From: Hydractinia symbiolongicarpus
Lineage: Eukaryota; Cnidaria; Hydrozoa; Anthoathecata; Hydractiniidae
NCBI RefSeq assembly: GCF_029227915.1
Contig: NC_079883.1
Span: 2,046,001 to 2,110,000, forward strand
Direction: 5' to 3'
DNA: 64,000 bases
Shown here: piece after piece, positions 62,740 through 64,000 of the stretch
Position numbering within the stretch: the stretch's first letter is position 1
How the letters are laid out: each line of letters opens with the position of its first letter
Notes under the pieces: generated by a model
Told to the model about the DNA's origin: nothing
Seen by the model: only the letters and a program-made list of their open reading frames with translations
Database searches by the model: none
Position numbers and translations under genes: made by a program

Positions 62740-64000
62740 GAATGTTAATTCTTAGAGTCCAATTGTCTCATTTACAACATTTATAAGGTCAAAGTCCAAA
62801 TTCAGTTCAATTAGGTCCCACGGTCAACCGTCTCACTGTTAAAAGCAATTCAACCTAGCAATATCGGAGACCTATCGCTAAATCTATGTTGGTACGAGTA
62901 TGTGACGCAACCGTTGTAACTCAATCGCACTGATACCGTTAGAAAGTCAATGAAATGTAGTTTTAGAAACTGTCTTTAATTCTTCAGTGCGTGCTAATGG
63001 CTAGGATTAGTTCCACAGTAAAAAATGGCTTATTGATATAAGTTTGTAAGTAAAGACATAACACAGCGTCCAGTCTAACTGCAGAGTTCCAGCATTCATG
63101 CCAAAGTAAGAAGAATGTTAATTCATAGAGTCCAATCGTCTCATTTACAACATTTATAAGGTCAAAGTCCAAAGTCAATTCAATTAGGTCCCGCGGTCAA
63201 CCGTTTCACTGTTAAAAGCAATTCAACCTAGCAATATCGGAAATTATCGCTAAATCTATGTTGGTACGAATATGTGACGCAACCGTTGTAACTCACTCGC
63301 ACTGATACCGTTAGAAAGTCAGTGAAATGCAGTTTTGGAAACTGTCCCTATTTCTTAAGCGGGAGCCAATGGCTAGCATTAGTCCCGCAGTAAAATATGA
63401 CTTATTGATATAAACTTTTAAATAAAGACATAACACGGCGCGCAATGTAACTACTGAGTTCCAGAAATCATGCCAAAGTAAGAAGAATGAAAGTTCTCGG
63501 AGTCCAAGTGTCTCATTTACAACATTTATAAGGTCAAAGTCCAAAGTCAGTTCAATTAGGTCCAACGGTCAACCGTTTCACTGTTAAAAGCAATTCAACC
63601 TAGCAATATCGGAGAATTATCCCTGAATCTATGTTGGTACGAAAATGTGACGCAACCGTTGTAACTCAAACGGGCTGATACCGTTAGAAAGTCAATAAAA
63701 TGAAGTTTTGGAAACTGTCTCTATATCTTCAGCGGTAGTCAATGGCTAGGATTAGTCCCGCAGTAAAATATGACTTATTGCTTTAAACTTGTAAATAAAG
63801 ACATAACACGGCGCGCAGTGTAACTACTGAGTTCCAGAAATCATGCCAAAGTAAGAAGAATGAAAGTTCTCGGAGTCCAATTGTCTCATTTACAACATTT
63901 ATATAGTCAAAGTCCAAAGTCAGTTCAGTTAGGTCCAACGGTCAACCGTTTCACTGTTAAAAGCAATTCAACCTAGCAATTTCGGAGAATTATCGCTAAA
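62740..64000. repeat. Terminal higher-order repeat, copy 3, cut by the window end
   Basis: Monomers 62740, 63113, 63485 and the partial 63858 repeat 57145-58400 and 60129-61389 with the same diagnostic sites (GTCTTTAATTC, CCAATCGTCTC, CCAAGTGTCTC, TTATCCCTGAATC, CAATTTCGG). The window ends before the point that would show whether this copy has eight or seven monomers. Confidence 0.93.

Larger units (their letters stand above)
1..64000. repeat. Tandem satellite DNA array, 373-bp monomer, fills the window
   Basis: Every ~373 bp the same sequence recurs, always in the same orientation, from the first to the last base. With the G of GAATG after AAGTAAGAA as phase marker, starts fall at 1, 374, 747, 1120, 1493, 1866 and so on to 63485 and 63858, giving 171 full units. 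Neither edge reaches non-satellite sequence, so the true array is longer. I found no inserted transposon, no inversion and no gene. A typical unit is 37.5% GC by hand count. A homogeneous head-to-tail array of this size is typical of eukaryotic centromeric or pericentromeric heterochromatin; that location is inferred. The family is not recognised. A collapsed or over-expanded assembly of such an array is possible. Confidence 0.98.

Noticed and set aside
1-64000. CRISPR array
   Set aside because: The repeating unit is 373 bp and continuous; there are no short repeats separated by unique spacers, and no cas-like gene.
1-64000. Transposable element, LTR or rolling-circle element as source of the monomer
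   Set aside because: No terminal repeats, polyA tail, transposase or reverse transcriptase trace, and no strand changes anywhere in the array.
1-64000. Telomeric or subtelomeric repeat tracts
   Set aside because: TTAGGT within TCAATTAGGTCCC occurs once per monomer but never as a tandem short repeat; no TTAGGG, TTAGG or TTTAGGG runs were seen.

Overview
The whole window is one uninterrupted tandem array of a satellite DNA with a ~373-bp monomer. Using the conserved step AAGTAAGAAGAATG as a phase marker (monomer starts at the G of GAATG), I count 171 complete monomers plus a partial one, the first starting at 1 and the last at 63858. Almost every monomer is 370-374 bp. The exceptions are explained by small indels: 357, 359-361, 367 and 399 bp. 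I see no protein-coding gene, tRNA, rRNA, transposon, CRISPR array or unique flanking sequence. This is the interior of a eukaryotic satellite block, probably pericentromeric or centromeric (inference). The family is not one I can name. CpG is barely depleted (12 CpG in a 373-bp type-A monomer of 37.5% GC, observed/expected about 0.9 by hand count), which fits a host with little DNA methylation, such as many invertebrates, better than a vertebrate.

Five monomer flavours can be separated by diagnostic blocks. A (373 bp; TTTTAGAAAC, TGGCTTATTG) is the commonest. B (about 371 bp) has ACTCATGCC, GGAACTGCC and an AT-rich dyad. C has AAGCGGGAGCC, a GCGCGCAG block and a diverged following left half. 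D has AAAATATGAC and CGGCGCGCA. E (head GATAATGCTTGG) is rare and the most diverged. The flavours are partly modular: left and right halves recombine, so many monomers are chimeras.

Layout. 1-2605: A/C mixture with a dimer duplication. 2606-11901: C-rich domain with an 8-monomer higher-order repeat (HOR) of 2979 bp, a second copy that lost one monomer, and a 746-bp dimer expansion. 11902-14133: a 1116-bp trimer in two copies. 14134-30145: A/B domain with alternating 373/371-bp monomers, trimers, and a 6-monomer block duplicated 4840 bp apart. 30146-45549: A-rich domain in which a 26-bp (ATG)6-containing insertion marks a 1145-bp trimer and other units. The same insertion also occurs at 51192 and 53455. 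45550-64000: C/D-rich domain with a tandem 2263-bp 6-mer (50382-54907) and a terminal 2984-bp 8-mer followed by a 2611-bp 7-mer derived from it by loss of one monomer.

The parts do not form a gene system. The array records unequal exchange: integer-monomer spacings, chimeric monomers at crossover sites, and private indels that travel with HOR copies. A near-canonical DR1 nuclear-receptor half-site pair in most monomers and a short dyad are the only recurring motifs with a conceivable protein-binding role. No percent identities were computed; all comparisons were made by eye.
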